From assembly GCA_050186725.1 (NCBI GenBank), contig JBFWYG010000009.1:51544-115543 (forward strand): DNA of 64,000 nucleotides, written 5' to 3'. Positions 1 to 8,490 of this stretch are shown here, piece after piece. The translations under genes and the position numbers were made by a program. Position 1 is the stretch's first letter; each line of letters begins with the position of its first letter. Below the pieces are notes generated by a model, which saw only the letters and a program-made list of their open reading frames with translations, was not told the origin of the DNA and did not search any database. Origin of the DNA: JADJYF01 sp050186725 (GTDB lineage Bacteria > Pseudomonadota > Gammaproteobacteria > Ga0077536).

Positions 1-298
1 CCGGCACCCCGAGCATCAGTCCCGCTTCCTCCGACGCTTCACGCACCGCCGCCATGGCGAGCGCGGTCGCCTTGGCTCGCGACTGCGCGACCGCGAGCTG
101 CGGCACGATGTGCTCGGCGAGCGCGCGCGCGGGTTGCGCGTGGTAGTCACCGCGCTCGAGGCCGCCGCCGGGGAACACGTAGACACCGGGCTTGAAGCGC
201 GCCTTCTGGCCGCGCCGGCCCATGAGGACTTCGTGGTGGGTGAAGCGCTGGCGGTGGATTATCAGGCTGGCGGCGTCACGCGGGCGAACCGGGGGCAT
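1..298 (-). CDS. NUDIX hydrolase, C-terminal part missing (window edge)
   Basis: The minus strand reads from an ATG at 298 to the window edge without a stop, giving about 99 residues. The N-terminal half has the usual NUDIX layout: a first strand with the DAASLIIHR segment, then GVYVFPGGGLERGD, an inserted helix, and the Nudix-box core REASEEAG near residues 88-95, which supplies the metal-binding glutamates. The long insert between the GGG turn and the REXXEE helix resembles the NUDT19-like (coenzyme A or acyl-CoA diphosphatase-type) branch, but the substrate cannot be fixed from a fragment. It is transcribed divergently from the mechanosensitive channel gene at 412. The 3' end lies outside the window. 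Confidence 0.85.
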   Translation of the reverse strand, partial: MPPVRPRDAASLIIHRQRFTHHEVLMGRRGQKARFKPGVYVFPGGGLERGDYHAQPARALAEHIVPQLAVAQSRAKATALAMAAVREASEEAGLMLGVP

Positions 299-373
299 GG
301 GGCGAAAGCTCTCTTGGACTGCACCGAAATCTAGCACGTTGAGGTGCGCTGGGCAGGGCGGCGAGGGCACGCT

Positions 374-379
374 TATACT
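374..379 (+). promoter_or_regulatory. candidate -10 element upstream of the MscS-type channel
   Basis: The hexamer TATACT sits 32 bases upstream of the GTG start at 412, in the 113-base gap between two divergent genes. No good -35 hexamer lies at standard spacing, so this is only a candidate. Confidence 0.3.
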
Positions 380-411
380 GCCGGCCCGATGTCGCCCGCT
401 CCCCCCTCGCC

Positions 412-2586
412 GTGAACCTCCATCGTGCGCTTCGCCACCTGCTGCTGGGCCTGTGCCTGTGCGCCGCGTTGCCGGCCGTGGGCGCGCCCGACCTGAACCT
501 GCTGGCCGGCGCGAGCGCGGCCGAGACCCCAGCCGAGGCGCCGGCCCTGCCCGATCCGCTCAAGCTCGAGCCGGAGTGGTGGAACTACTTCCTGGTCGGC
601 GACGACCCGCGCAATCAGCGACTGGACGAGCGCTACACCGCCTTCGCGAAGCAGCTCGACAAGCTCATCGCGCCCTACGGCGGCGAGACCCGCGCCGAGC
701 TCGACCAGCTGCGCGCCAGCATCGAGCGTCACTTCGGGCGCTACAAGCGGACCCTCGCGACGCCGCCACCGCCGCCGGCCCCGCCGCCCGCGGTGAAGAA
801 GGCCTACCCGCTGGACGACGTGCTGGAACTCGGTCGCGAAGCCGAGCAGCTCAGACGCGCGGCCAATCTCGAGACGCAGGAGATCACACTCATCGAGCGC
901 TCGCTCACCTTGGGCCGCGACGAGCAGGACGCCGCCAAGCTGCGCTACCGCGATCTCCCTGTCGACACCCCCGAGCGCCTGGTAGAGGGCGTGCGCCTGG
1001 TGCGCGATCGCCTGCGCATCGAGACCCTGAACCAGGAATTGCGCTGGCGCCGCGCGCACCAGACGGCGCTGGCCGCCGAACTCGAGATGCAGCATCGGCA
1101 GCTGTCCACCGCGGCGGAGCGCATCGAATGCACTGCCACCGCGCTCGAGGAATGGCAGCGCATCGAGCAGGACGCGACGCGCCAGGCGAAGTCGGCCGGC
1201 GCGGATCTCATGAAGCTGCAGCTGAGCGGCTCGATGGCAATGGCGACCAGTCCGGACGAACGCGCCCAGGCCCGCTATCACGACACCAAGACGCTGCGCC
1301 GCGCCGTGGAGATCAAAATCGCCGAAGCGCGGCGCGCGTCCGCGGTCATCGCGCAGCGGCTGCTGCGGCGGGTGGCCGAGCGCAACACCGCCGAGCCGGC
1401 CGCCGATCGCGCGCTCCTGCGCAAGCAGGAGGCGCTGCTCGACAAGTACGCCGAGTCCGCCACCGAGTTCGCGAACCGCGCGGTGCAGCTGCGCGGCGCG
1501 GTCAACATCGAGCGCGGGGCGGTCGAGGACGCCAGCGTGGTGGCGGTCTACGAGCGCGCGCGCAACGAGCTGGTGGCGGTGGAAACCGCGCTGGAAGACC
1601 TGCGCGCGCAGGGGCGCAGCGGCCAGCAGCTGGCCGGCATGCTGGACGACCGGCTGCGCGAGCGCGAGGGCCGGGTGGGGCAGAGCGTGCGGCTGGTGAA
1701 GGACGCCATCCGCACGACGCTCGCCGAAGCCTCCGGCTGGCTGGCGGCGCCACTGTTCGAGATCAACGAAACCCCGGTCACCACCCTCGGCCTGCTGCGC
1801 GTGGTGCTGATCCTGACCGGCGCCTGGTGGGTGTCGAACCTCGGCCGCCGCGCGCTCACGCGCTTCGGACCGGGCAACAGCGCGTTCAGCCCGGCCTCGC
1901 TCTATGCCGTCGGCCGGGTGGTGCACTACCTGCTGCTGACGGTCGGCCTGGTGGTCGGCCTGTCGTCCATCGGCGTCGATCTCACCAAGTTCGCGCTGCT
2001 CGCGAGCGCGCTCGGCATCGGCGTTGGTTTCGGCCTGCAGACGCTGATCAGCAACTTCGTCGCCGGCCTCATCATCCTGTTCGAGAAGAGCATGAACGTC
2101 GGCGACTTCATCGAGCTGTCGTCCGGCGCGACCGGTGTGGTGAAGGAAATCAACATGCGCGCGACGCGCATCACCAGCGGCGACAATGTCGACATCCTGG
2201 TGCCGAACTCGGAGTTCATGACCAGCAAGGTCTTGAACTGGACACTGGAGGATGGCTTTCGCCGCCTCCACGTGCCGTTCTCGGTGATGCACGACAGCGA
2301 CAAGGACGCGGTGAAGGCCGCCGCGCTGGAGGTGGCGGACTCGGTCGAGCACACGGTGAAGGAGCCGCCCAACCGCGCGCCGCAGGTGTGGCTGACCAAG
2401 TTCACCGATGCCGGCATGGACTTCGAACTGGTGGTGTGGGTGAATCTGCGCGCCATCAGGAAGCCCGGCTCGCTGGTCTCCGACTACCTGTGGGCGCTGG
2501 ACGATGCGCTCCATCGCCACGGCGTGGAACGCCCCCATGCGATCCTGCCACCGCGCCAGGCCGCGCCATCGGCGCAGTCCGACTGA
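412..2586 (+). CDS. MscS-family mechanosensitive ion channel with long periplasmic coiled-coil domain
   Basis: A 724-residue inner-membrane channel that would open under membrane tension and release solutes during hypo-osmotic shock. A GTG start is chosen because it begins directly with a signal peptide (residues 1-25, ending ALPAVGA). Residues about 60-440 are Glu/Arg-rich, helical and coiled-coil-like, with a proline-rich linker near 118-130, as in the large MscK/YbdG-type relatives. Membrane segments follow near 456-476 and 498-520. The pore helix SALGIGVGFGLQTLISNF with its Gly/Ala pattern lies near 533-550, followed by the beta domain (NVGDFIEL, VLVPNSEF-like) and a soluble C-terminal domain. 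The gene ends 6 bases before the convergent CDF gene. Family assignment is secure; exact gating properties are not predictable. Confidence 0.93.
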   Translation: MNLHRALRHLLLGLCLCAALPAVGAPDLNLLAGASAAETPAEAPALPDPLKLEPEWWNYFLVGDDPRNQRLDERYTAFAKQLDKLIAPYGGETRAELDQLRASIERHFGRYKRTLATPPPPPAPPPAVKKAYPLDDVLELGREAEQLRRAANLETQEITLIERSLTLGRDEQDAAKLRYRDLPVDTPERLVEGVRLVRDRLRIETLNQELRWRRAHQTALAAELEMQHRQLSTAAERIECTATALEEWQRIEQDATRQAKSAGADLMKLQLSGSMAMATSPDERAQARYHDTKTLRRAVEIKIAEARRASAVIAQRLLRRVAERNTAEPAADRALLRKQEALLDKYAESATEFANRAVQLRGAVNIERGAVEDASVVAVYERARNELVAVETALEDLRAQGRSGQQLAGMLDDRLREREGRVGQSVRLVKDAIRTTLAEASGWLAAPLFEINETPVTTLGLLRVVLILTGAWWVSNLGRRALTRFGPGNSAFSPASLYAVGRVVHYLLLTVGLVVGLSSIGVDLTKFALLASALGIGVGFGLQTLISNFVAGLIILFEKSMNVGDFIELSSGATGVVKEINMRATRITSGDNVDILVPNSEFMTSKVLNWTLEDGFRRLHVPFSVMHDSDKDAVKAAALEVADSVEHTVKEPPNRAPQVWLTKFTDAGMDFELVVWVNLRAIRKPGSLVSDYLWALDDALHRHGVERPHAILPPRQAAPSAQSD

Positions 2587-2592
2587 GGCGCG

Positions 2593-3549
2593 TCAGCCGC
2601 CCTCGCGCGGCGTCGCCAGGCAGCACGCGTGGCCGCGCTGGCCGCTCTCCACCTGCAGCGTCGCGTGCTGGATGCCGTGCTGGTCCGCAAGCGCGTGCGC
2701 CAGTGCGTCCAGCCAGTCGTCGCCCGGATGACCGTCCGGCATCACGAGGTGCGCGGTGAGCGCGACCTCGCTGGTGCTGAGCGCCCACACGTGCAGGTCG
2801 TGCACACCTGTCACGCCGGGCTGGGCGGCGAGGAAGCCTTCGATGGGTGCGCTGGCCAGGTGCGCCGGCACCGCCTGCAGGGACAAGAGCGCGCTGTCCC
2901 GCAGCAGGCGCCAGGTCGCGCCCAGCACCACCGCCACCACCAGCAGCGACATCGCCGGATCGAGCCAGGCCCAGCCGGTGCGCAGCATGGCGAAGCCGGC
3001 GAGCGCCACGCCGAGCGACACCAGCGCGTCGCTCAGCATGTGCAGGAAGGCCCCGTGTTCATTGAGATCGTGCTGGTGACCGTGGTGGAACAGCAGCGCG
3101 GTGCCGCCGTTCACGACTACCCCCGCCAGCGCCACCGCGATCACCGTGCCGCCCGCCACCGGCGCCGGCGCCAGCAGGCGTTGCACGGCCTCCAGCGCGA
3201 GGCCGCCGCAGGCGAGCAGCAGGAGCACGGCGTTGGCGAGCGCCGCGAGGATGGTGGAACTGCGCAGACCGTAGGTGAAGCGCGGATTGGCCGCGCGCCG
3301 TGCGAGCCAGGTGGCGAACCAGGCCAGCGCGAGCGCCGCGACGTCGCTCAGGTTATGCACCGCGTCCGCCACCAGCGCGGTGGACTGCGCGGCGAAGCCG
3401 AACACCAGTTCCAGCGCGACGAAGCCGCCGTTCAGCGCGATGCCCCAGGCGAAGGCGCGCTGCCGATCCGGCGCGGCGCCCGCGCCGTGCCGGTGAGCGT
3501 GACCGTGGGCAGGAGGCTGTGCGTGGTCGTGGTCGTGCGGCGGCGTCAC
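2593..3549 (-). CDS. cation diffusion facilitator (CDF) metal exporter
   Basis: 318 residues, close to the usual 300-320 for ZitB/CzcD-like CDF exporters, which exchange cytoplasmic Zn2+ (or Co2+/Cd2+) for protons. A His-rich N-terminus (residues 5-25, alternating HDH, HGHAH and RHG) precedes six membrane segments. The two metal-site motifs are visible: DAVHNLSD in TM2 and HMLSDALVS in TM5. The soluble C-terminal domain carries VHDLHVWALS, typical of the family. The start is a GTG whose last bases overlap the amidotransferase stop (GTGA), so translation is probably coupled to the polyamine operon. Finding a metal exporter there is unusual. The metal cannot be told from sequence, but Zn is the family default. 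Confidence 0.9.
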   Translation of the reverse strand: MTPPHDHDHAQPPAHGHAHRHGAGAAPDRQRAFAWGIALNGGFVALELVFGFAAQSTALVADAVHNLSDVAALALAWFATWLARRAANPRFTYGLRSSTILAALANAVLLLLACGGLALEAVQRLLAPAPVAGGTVIAVALAGVVVNGGTALLFHHGHQHDLNEHGAFLHMLSDALVSLGVALAGFAMLRTGWAWLDPAMSLLVVAVVLGATWRLLRDSALLSLQAVPAHLASAPIEGFLAAQPGVTGVHDLHVWALSTSEVALTAHLVMPDGHPGDDWLDALAHALADQHGIQHATLQVESGQRGHACCLATPREGG

Positions 3550-4307
3550 GACTGGTCCGCCTCGGCGCCTGGCGCCGCGCCACACAGGAAGTTCACCAGC
3601 CAGCGCGCGAGCAGCGCGCCGTCGGTGGCCGCGTCCATGCCGCCGAGCGCGGCATCGACCAGCGCGTCGGGGGCCAGCCCGCGCTTGTTGGCGGTGATCG
3701 CCTGGGCGTAGGCGCGTTCGAATTCCGGGTGACCCTGCACGCCCAGCATCACTTCGTCCAGCACGAACATGGCGTTCTCGCAGTGCGGATTGGAGGCGAG
3801 CCGCGTGGCACCCGGCGGCAGGGCCAGCACCTGGTCCTGGTGCACGGCGTAGAGCGTGAAGTCGCGCGCGGCGGGCTGCATCCAGGGGCGTGCTTCCAGC
3901 ACCGTGCTGCGCTGTGCGCCGAGGCCCCAGCCCTGCGGCGCGCGCGCGGCGCGGCCGCCGAGCGCGTGACCGATCAGTTGATGGCCGAAGCAGATGCCGA
4001 CGGTGCGGCGGCGCGCGGCGTGCAGCGCGCGCAGGAACGCGACGAGCCGCGCTACCCACGGCAGGTCTTCGTACACCGAGCGACGCGAGCCCGAGATCAG
4101 CCACGCGTCGCACTCGTCCACGCGCGCGGGAAACTCGTCGGCATGCACGCGGTACACGCGCCAGTGGATCTGCGGCGCCGGTTGCCCGAGCAGGCGCGCG
4201 AACATGTCGGCGTACTGTCCGTGGATGTCGGCCAGCGGCGCGTCCACCGTATCGCAGGCCAGCAGGCCCACCGTCAGCGACTCACAGGGTGTGGAGGTAC
4301 CAGTCAT
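3546..4307 (-). CDS. class I glutamine amidotransferase (GuaA/SpuA-like), putrescine operon
   Basis: 253 residues from an ATG at 4307. The class I GATase triad is visible: nucleophile Cys in GICFGHQLIG (about residue 100) and the His-x-Glu pair in VQGHPEF (about residue 195). In the Pseudomonas spu and E. coli puu pathways a GATase-fold hydrolase cleaves gamma-glutamyl intermediates of putrescine catabolism. Its place next to a glutamine-synthetase-like ligase suggests the same role, although the sequence looks more like stand-alone GMP-synthase-type amidotransferases than peptidase C26. It overlaps the upstream ligase gene by 26 bases. An in-frame GTG a dozen codons downstream is an alternative start. 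The stop overlaps the CDF start by 4 bases. Confidence 0.85.
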   Translation of the reverse strand: MTGTSTPCESLTVGLLACDTVDAPLADIHGQYADMFARLLGQPAPQIHWRVYRVHADEFPARVDECDAWLISGSRRSVYEDLPWVARLVAFLRALHAARRRTVGICFGHQLIGHALGGRAARAPQGWGLGAQRSTVLEARPWMQPAARDFTLYAVHQDQVLALPPGATRLASNPHCENAMFVLDEVMLGVQGHPEFERAYAQAITANKRGLAPDALVDAALGGMDAATDGALLARWLVNFLCGAAPGAEADQS

Positions 4308-5640
4308 AGTCCTGCTGTGGCACCTCGGCGAACCAGCGTTCGCTCTCGGTGCGCTTGACGGCGGTGAACACGTCGACGAAACGTTCGCCCAGGCTGTCAC
4401 GCGCGAAGCGCGACGCGGCGAGCGCTTCGATGGCTTGCGGCCAGTGGCGCGGCAGCGCCACGCCGCCCGCCACGGCATAGCCATCGCCCTCGACGGGCGG
4501 CCCCGGTTCGAGCGCCTGGGAGATGCCGTGTCGCGCGCCGGCCAGCACGGCCGCGGCCGCGAGATAGGGATTGGCGTCGGCGCCGCAGATGCGGTGCTCG
4601 ATGCGTCGCGACGCGGCTGCGCCGCTCGGAATGCGCAGCGCCACGGTGCGGTTGTTCACGCCCCAGCTGGGCGCGAGCGGCACGCAGTTGTAGGGCGCGA
4701 AGCGGCGGTAGGAATTGGCGAACGGCGCGAACAGCGCCATGAATTCCGGCGCGGTGGCCGCCATGCCGGCGAGCGCGTGGCGCAGCAGCGCATTGCCGCC
4801 TGAATCCGCGCTCGCGAAGGCATTGCTGCTGTCGCCATCGTTCAGGCTGAGATGCAGGTGCATGCCGGAGCCTGGCCGCCCCGCGAGCGGCTTGGCCATG
4901 AACGACGCAAGCAGGCCGTGACGGCGCGCGACGCCGCGCACCGCGCGCTTGAACAGCACCGCCTGGTCGAGCGCGCGCAGCGCGTCGTCCTGGTGGGCGA
5001 GCGTGACCTCGAACTGTCCCGGCCCGAACTCCGACAGGCTGTTGACCAGCGGCAGCCGCTGCAGCGCGCAGCAGCGGTGCAGGTCGTCGAGGAACGCCTG
5101 CTGCGCTTCGATCTCTTCCACGCCGTAGACATGGGGATGGGCGCCGCGCGGCGTGGCGGGACGCGGCGCGCCGCCGCGGTAGTCGGCCTCGAAGAGGTAG
5201 AACTCCCACTCCACCGCGAGCACGGGCGTGTAGCCGAGCTGCGTCAGACCCACGATGGCGCGCGCGGCGAGATGGCGCGGGTCGGCGACCGTCGCCGGGC
5301 CGCCCTGCGCCGGGTCGAAGCTCAGCAACGCCTGCGCGCTCGGCGTCGCGAGCCACGGACAGGGCAGCAAGGTGCCTGGCACGAGGCGCGCGAGCCCGTC
5401 CATGTCGCCGACCTCCCACACCAGCCCCGAGCCCTCGGAGTCATCGCCGTCGACGGTCAGCGCGGCGATGGAACTCGGCAGTGGCAGGCCGTCGAGGAAT
5501 ACGTGCTCGAAGGCTTCGATGCGCACCGACTTGCCGCGCGCGATGCCGTTCAAGTCGGTAAACAGGAGTTGCACCTGGCGCACCTCCGGATGCCGCGCGC
5601 GCCACGCGGCGAGCTGGGCCGCGATGACTTCACTGCTCAT
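4282..5640 (-). CDS. glutamine synthetase family ligase, probable gamma-glutamylpolyamine synthetase
   Basis: 452 residues, close to PuuA/SpuB (about 450-470). The enzyme would use ATP to join glutamate to putrescine or another amine, the first step of the gamma-glutamylated putrescine pathway. Glutamine-synthetase hallmarks are present: VEWEFYLFE metal-binding strand, NSLSEFGPGQFEVTL, the KPLAGRPGSGMHLHLSL segment with the ATP/ammonia-site histidines, NNRTVALRIP, and the RRIEHRICGADANPYL arginine loop. There is no adenylylation-site tyrosine motif at the C-terminus, as expected for non-GlnA members. The ATG at 5640 overlaps the stop of the upstream permease (ATGA). The assignment rests on family plus operon context. 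Confidence 0.88.
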   Translation of the reverse strand: MSSEVIAAQLAAWRARHPEVRQVQLLFTDLNGIARGKSVRIEAFEHVFLDGLPLPSSIAALTVDGDDSEGSGLVWEVGDMDGLARLVPGTLLPCPWLATPSAQALLSFDPAQGGPATVADPRHLAARAIVGLTQLGYTPVLAVEWEFYLFEADYRGGAPRPATPRGAHPHVYGVEEIEAQQAFLDDLHRCCALQRLPLVNSLSEFGPGQFEVTLAHQDDALRALDQAVLFKRAVRGVARRHGLLASFMAKPLAGRPGSGMHLHLSLNDGDSSNAFASADSGGNALLRHALAGMAATAPEFMALFAPFANSYRRFAPYNCVPLAPSWGVNNRTVALRIPSGAAASRRIEHRICGADANPYLAAAAVLAGARHGISQALEPGPPVEGDGYAVAGGVALPRHWPQAIEALAASRFARDSLGERFVDVFTAVKRTESERWFAEVPQQDYDWYLHTL

Positions 5641-6446
5641 CGGAGGTTCGCGTCTTGGGCGCGGCGATTCAGCAGGGTGGCGAGGACCACGCTTGCGCCG
5701 ACCACCACCAGCAGGATCGTCGCCAGCGCGTTGATCTCCGGCGACAGGCCGAGCCGCACCTTGGAGTAGATGACCATCGGCAGGGTGGTGGCGCCGGGCC
5801 CGGATACGAAGCTCGACGTGACCAGGTCGTCCAGCGACAGGGTGAAGGCCAGCAGCCAGCCGGCCAGCAGCGCGGGCGCGATCAGCGGCAGGGTGACGTG
5901 CTGGAACACGCGCCATGGCGGCGCGCCGAGATCCTGCGCGGCTTCCTCCACCGCCGGGTCCATACCCACCAGGCGCGCCTGCACGACCACCGTCACGTAG
6001 GCGGTGGCGAAGGTCGAATGCGCGAGCACGATGGTCAGCATGCCGCGCCGCGCGGGCCAGCCCAAGGTCTGTTCGAGCGCGACGAACAGCAGCAGCAGGG
6101 ACAACCCGATGATCACCTCGGGCATCACCAGCGGCGCGGTGACGAGGCCGGTGAAGAGCGCGCGCCCACGGAACGGCCCGAAGCGCGCCAGCGCGAGCGC
6201 GGCGAGCGTGCCGAGCAGCACGGCGAGCGTGGCGGTCACGGCCGCGATGCGCAGCGACAGCCAGGCGGCATCGAGCACCTGGGCATCCTGCAGGAGCGCG
6301 CCGTACCACTTGGTCGAGAAGCCCGACCACAGCGTCACAAGCCGCGACTCGTTGAAGGAATAGACCACCAGCGAGGCCATCGGCAGGTAGAGGAAGGCGA
6401 GCCCAATGATGAGCCAGGCGCGCAGCCAGGTGCCGCCGCGGTTCAT
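5637..6446 (-). CDS. potI: polyamine ABC transporter, permease PotI-type
   Basis: 269 residues with about six membrane segments, starting at the ATG at 6446 that overlaps the stop of the other permease gene (ATGA). The BPD-transporter coupling loop appears as EEAAQDLGAPPWRVFQHVTLP (about residues 170-190), which docks onto the ATPase. The N-terminal SLVVYSFNES segment is characteristic of PotC/PotI. It forms the heterodimeric membrane channel of a putrescine importer together with the PotH-type protein, in the inner membrane. Strict gene order potF-potG-potH-potI supports the assignment. Distinguishing PotI from PotC on sequence alone is less certain than the transporter family. Confidence 0.92.
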   Translation of the reverse strand: MNRGGTWLRAWLIIGLAFLYLPMASLVVYSFNESRLVTLWSGFSTKWYGALLQDAQVLDAAWLSLRIAAVTATLAVLLGTLAALALARFGPFRGRALFTGLVTAPLVMPEVIIGLSLLLLFVALEQTLGWPARRGMLTIVLAHSTFATAYVTVVVQARLVGMDPAVEEAAQDLGAPPWRVFQHVTLPLIAPALLAGWLLAFTLSLDDLVTSSFVSGPGATTLPMVIYSKVRLGLSPEINALATILLVVVGASVVLATLLNRRAQDANLR

Positions 6447-7339
6447 GCGGCGGCGCGCGCGGCGCGGCGCGCGAGCCCGTGCTGCAGGGCCATCAGCGCC
6501 ATCACCAGTACGAGCATGGCGATGGCGACCGCCGAGGCCACCGGCCACGCGCGGTTGGCGAAGAACTCGTCCCACAGCACCTTGCCGATCATGAGCGTGT
6601 TCGAGCCGCCCAGCAGGTCGGGAATCACGAACTCGCCGAGCGCGGGTATGAACACCAGCGCGCTGCCGGCCAGCACGCCGGGCAAGGACAGCGGCAAGGT
6701 CACGCTGAGAAAGGCGCGCCAGGGCGGACAGCCGAGATCGGCCGCGGCTTCCAGCAGCGCGTGGTCGTGCTTCTCGAGATTGGCGTAGAGCGGCAGCACC
6801 ATGAACGGCAGGTAGGAGTAGACGATGCCGAGATACACCGCGAAGTTGGTGCGCAGAAGCGTGAGCGGCTGGTCGACGAGGCCCAGCGCGAGCAGGAGTT
6901 GATTGACCGTGCCCTGGCTATTCAGGAGGCCCATCCAGGCATACACGCGCAGCAGGAAGGAGGTCCAGAACGGCAGCACCACCAGCATCAGCAGCAGGTT
7001 GCGCCGCGCCGGTCGTGCGCGCGCGATGGCGTAGGCCATGGGATAGCCGATCACGAGACACAGGAGCGTGGAGAAGAAGGCCACCTGCGCGGAATTCAGG
7101 TAGGCGCGCCAGTAGAGTGCGTCTTCCAGCAGGTAGCGATAGTTGGCCAGGTGCAGGGCGAGGTGCAGGCCGCCGTCGGCGTCGCGCGTAAACAGCGGGC
7201 TGTAGGGCGGCTGCGCCAGCAGCTGCTCGGCGAAGGAGATCTTGAGCACGATGAAGCAGGGCAGGGCGAAGAACAGGCCGAGCCAGGCATAGGGCGCCAG
7301 GATCACGGCGCGGCGGCCGAGGTGCGCGCGCATGCTCAT
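6443..7339 (-). CDS. potH: polyamine ABC transporter, permease PotH-type
   Basis: 298 residues with six predicted membrane segments. Typical PotB/PotH sequence features are the first TM followed by PCFIVLKISFAE, the middle SFLLRVYAWMGLLNSQG segment and the coupling motif EAAADLGCPPWRAFLSVTLP. FVIPDLLGG near residue 245 is a conserved feature of this subfamily. The ATG at 7339 overlaps the stop of the ATPase gene (ATGA); a second ATG two codons later (7333) is possible. It partners with the PotI-type permease and the PotG-type ATPase to import putrescine or spermidine. Confidence 0.92.
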   Translation of the reverse strand: MSMRAHLGRRAVILAPYAWLGLFFALPCFIVLKISFAEQLLAQPPYSPLFTRDADGGLHLALHLANYRYLLEDALYWRAYLNSAQVAFFSTLLCLVIGYPMAYAIARARPARRNLLLMLVVLPFWTSFLLRVYAWMGLLNSQGTVNQLLLALGLVDQPLTLLRTNFAVYLGIVYSYLPFMVLPLYANLEKHDHALLEAAADLGCPPWRAFLSVTLPLSLPGVLAGSALVFIPALGEFVIPDLLGGSNTLMIGKVLWDEFFANRAWPVASAVAIAMLVLVMALMALQHGLARRAARAAA

Positions 7340-8487
7340 CGCGCGAGCAGCGCGCCGCTGGTGGCGGACCAGCGCAGCCACACGCGGTCTTCGCGCGCCA
7401 GGCGCGCCGCGCCGTCCTCCGTGACGTGCGCGCGCGCTACTTTCACGCGGCGACCGGATGCCAGCGTCACCTGGTACAACGACGTGCCGCCTTGGTACGC
7501 CACGTCGCTGATCACGCCCGCCAGGCAGTTGTGGGCACGCTCGACGGGCGGATCGCGCGTCATGACGAGTTGTTCAGGACGCAGCGCGAGCCACAGACCG
7601 CCGCCCGACTCGGGCGGCGTCTCGCCGGCGAGCAGCAGCGCGCAGTCCAGGTCGAGCGCGCGCAGGCGCACGCCGTCCGGGCTCCGCGTCTCGACCCCGA
7701 CCTCGAACAGGTTGGTCGAGCCGACGAAGTCGGCGACGTGGCGACTCACCGGGCGCTCGTAGATCTCGCGCGGCGTGCCGACCTGCACGAGGCGGCCCTG
7801 GTCCATCACGCCGATGCGGGTCGCGAGCGTCATGGCCTCGGCCTGGTCGTGGGTCACGACCACGAAGGTGATGCCGAGCGCCTGCTGCAGGTTCTTGAGT
7901 TCGAACTGGGTCGCTTCGCGCAGCTTGCGATCGAGCGCGCCCAAGGGCTCGTCCAGCAGGAGCAGGCGCGGTTGCTTGACCAGCGCGCGCGCCAGCGCCA
8001 CGCGCTGGCGCTGCCCGCCGGACAGCTGGTGCGGGCGCCGTTGCTCGAGCCCTCGCAGCTGCAGCAGTTCGAGCATCGCGCCCACGCGCGTCTCGCGCTC
8101 GGCGCGTGGGCAGCGTTCCTGCTCGAGACCGAAGGCGATGTTGTCCTGCACGGTCTTGTGTGGAAAGAGCGCGTAGGACTGGAACATCATGTTCACCGGG
8201 CGGCGATGGGGCGGCAGGGCGGTGACGTCGACGCCGTCCAGCAACACGCGGCCGGCGCTCGGCTGTTCGAAGCCGGCCAGCATGCGCAACAGCGTGGTCT
8301 TGCCGCAGCCCGAGCCGCCGAGCAGGCAGAAGAGTTCGCCGCGCTGGACGTCGAGCGAGACCTCGTCCACCGCAAGCTGCGCGCCGAAGCGCTTGCTCAG
8401 GCCTTCGATGCGCAGGTGAGGCGCGGCGCCGGTCGACGCGACGTCGGCGAGCGTGGGCGAATCAGGCGCGCGCGCGAGGCGATCCAT
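7336..8487 (-). CDS. potG: polyamine ABC transporter ATPase PotG-type
   Basis: 383 residues, matching PotG/PotA (about 375). All nucleotide-binding motifs are intact: Walker A GGSGCGKTT, Q-loop in NMMFQSYALFPH, signature LSGGQRQR, Walker B LLLLDEP, D-loop GALD and switch histidine VVTHDQAEA. A TOBE-type regulatory domain fills residues about 285-383. It powers import of the polyamine delivered by the PotF-type lipoprotein. The ATG at 8487 lies only 3 bases after the potF stop, so the two genes are co-transcribed. Confidence 0.95.
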   Translation of the reverse strand: MDRLARAPDSPTLADVASTGAAPHLRIEGLSKRFGAQLAVDEVSLDVQRGELFCLLGGSGCGKTTLLRMLAGFEQPSAGRVLLDGVDVTALPPHRRPVNMMFQSYALFPHKTVQDNIAFGLEQERCPRAERETRVGAMLELLQLRGLEQRRPHQLSGGQRQRVALARALVKQPRLLLLDEPLGALDRKLREATQFELKNLQQALGITFVVVTHDQAEAMTLATRIGVMDQGRLVQVGTPREIYERPVSRHVADFVGSTNLFEVGVETRSPDGVRLRALDLDCALLLAGETPPESGGGLWLALRPEQLVMTRDPPVERAHNCLAGVISDVAYQGGTSLYQVTLASGRRVKVARAHVTEDGAARLAREDRVWLRWSATSGALLAR

Positions 8488-8490
8488 CGG

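Noticed and set aside
5637..6330. An N-terminal extension of the glutamine-synthetase-like protein to 682 residues
   Set aside because: The extra part is an out-of-frame reading of the PotI permease; the ATG at 5640 overlapping the permease stop fits the family start.
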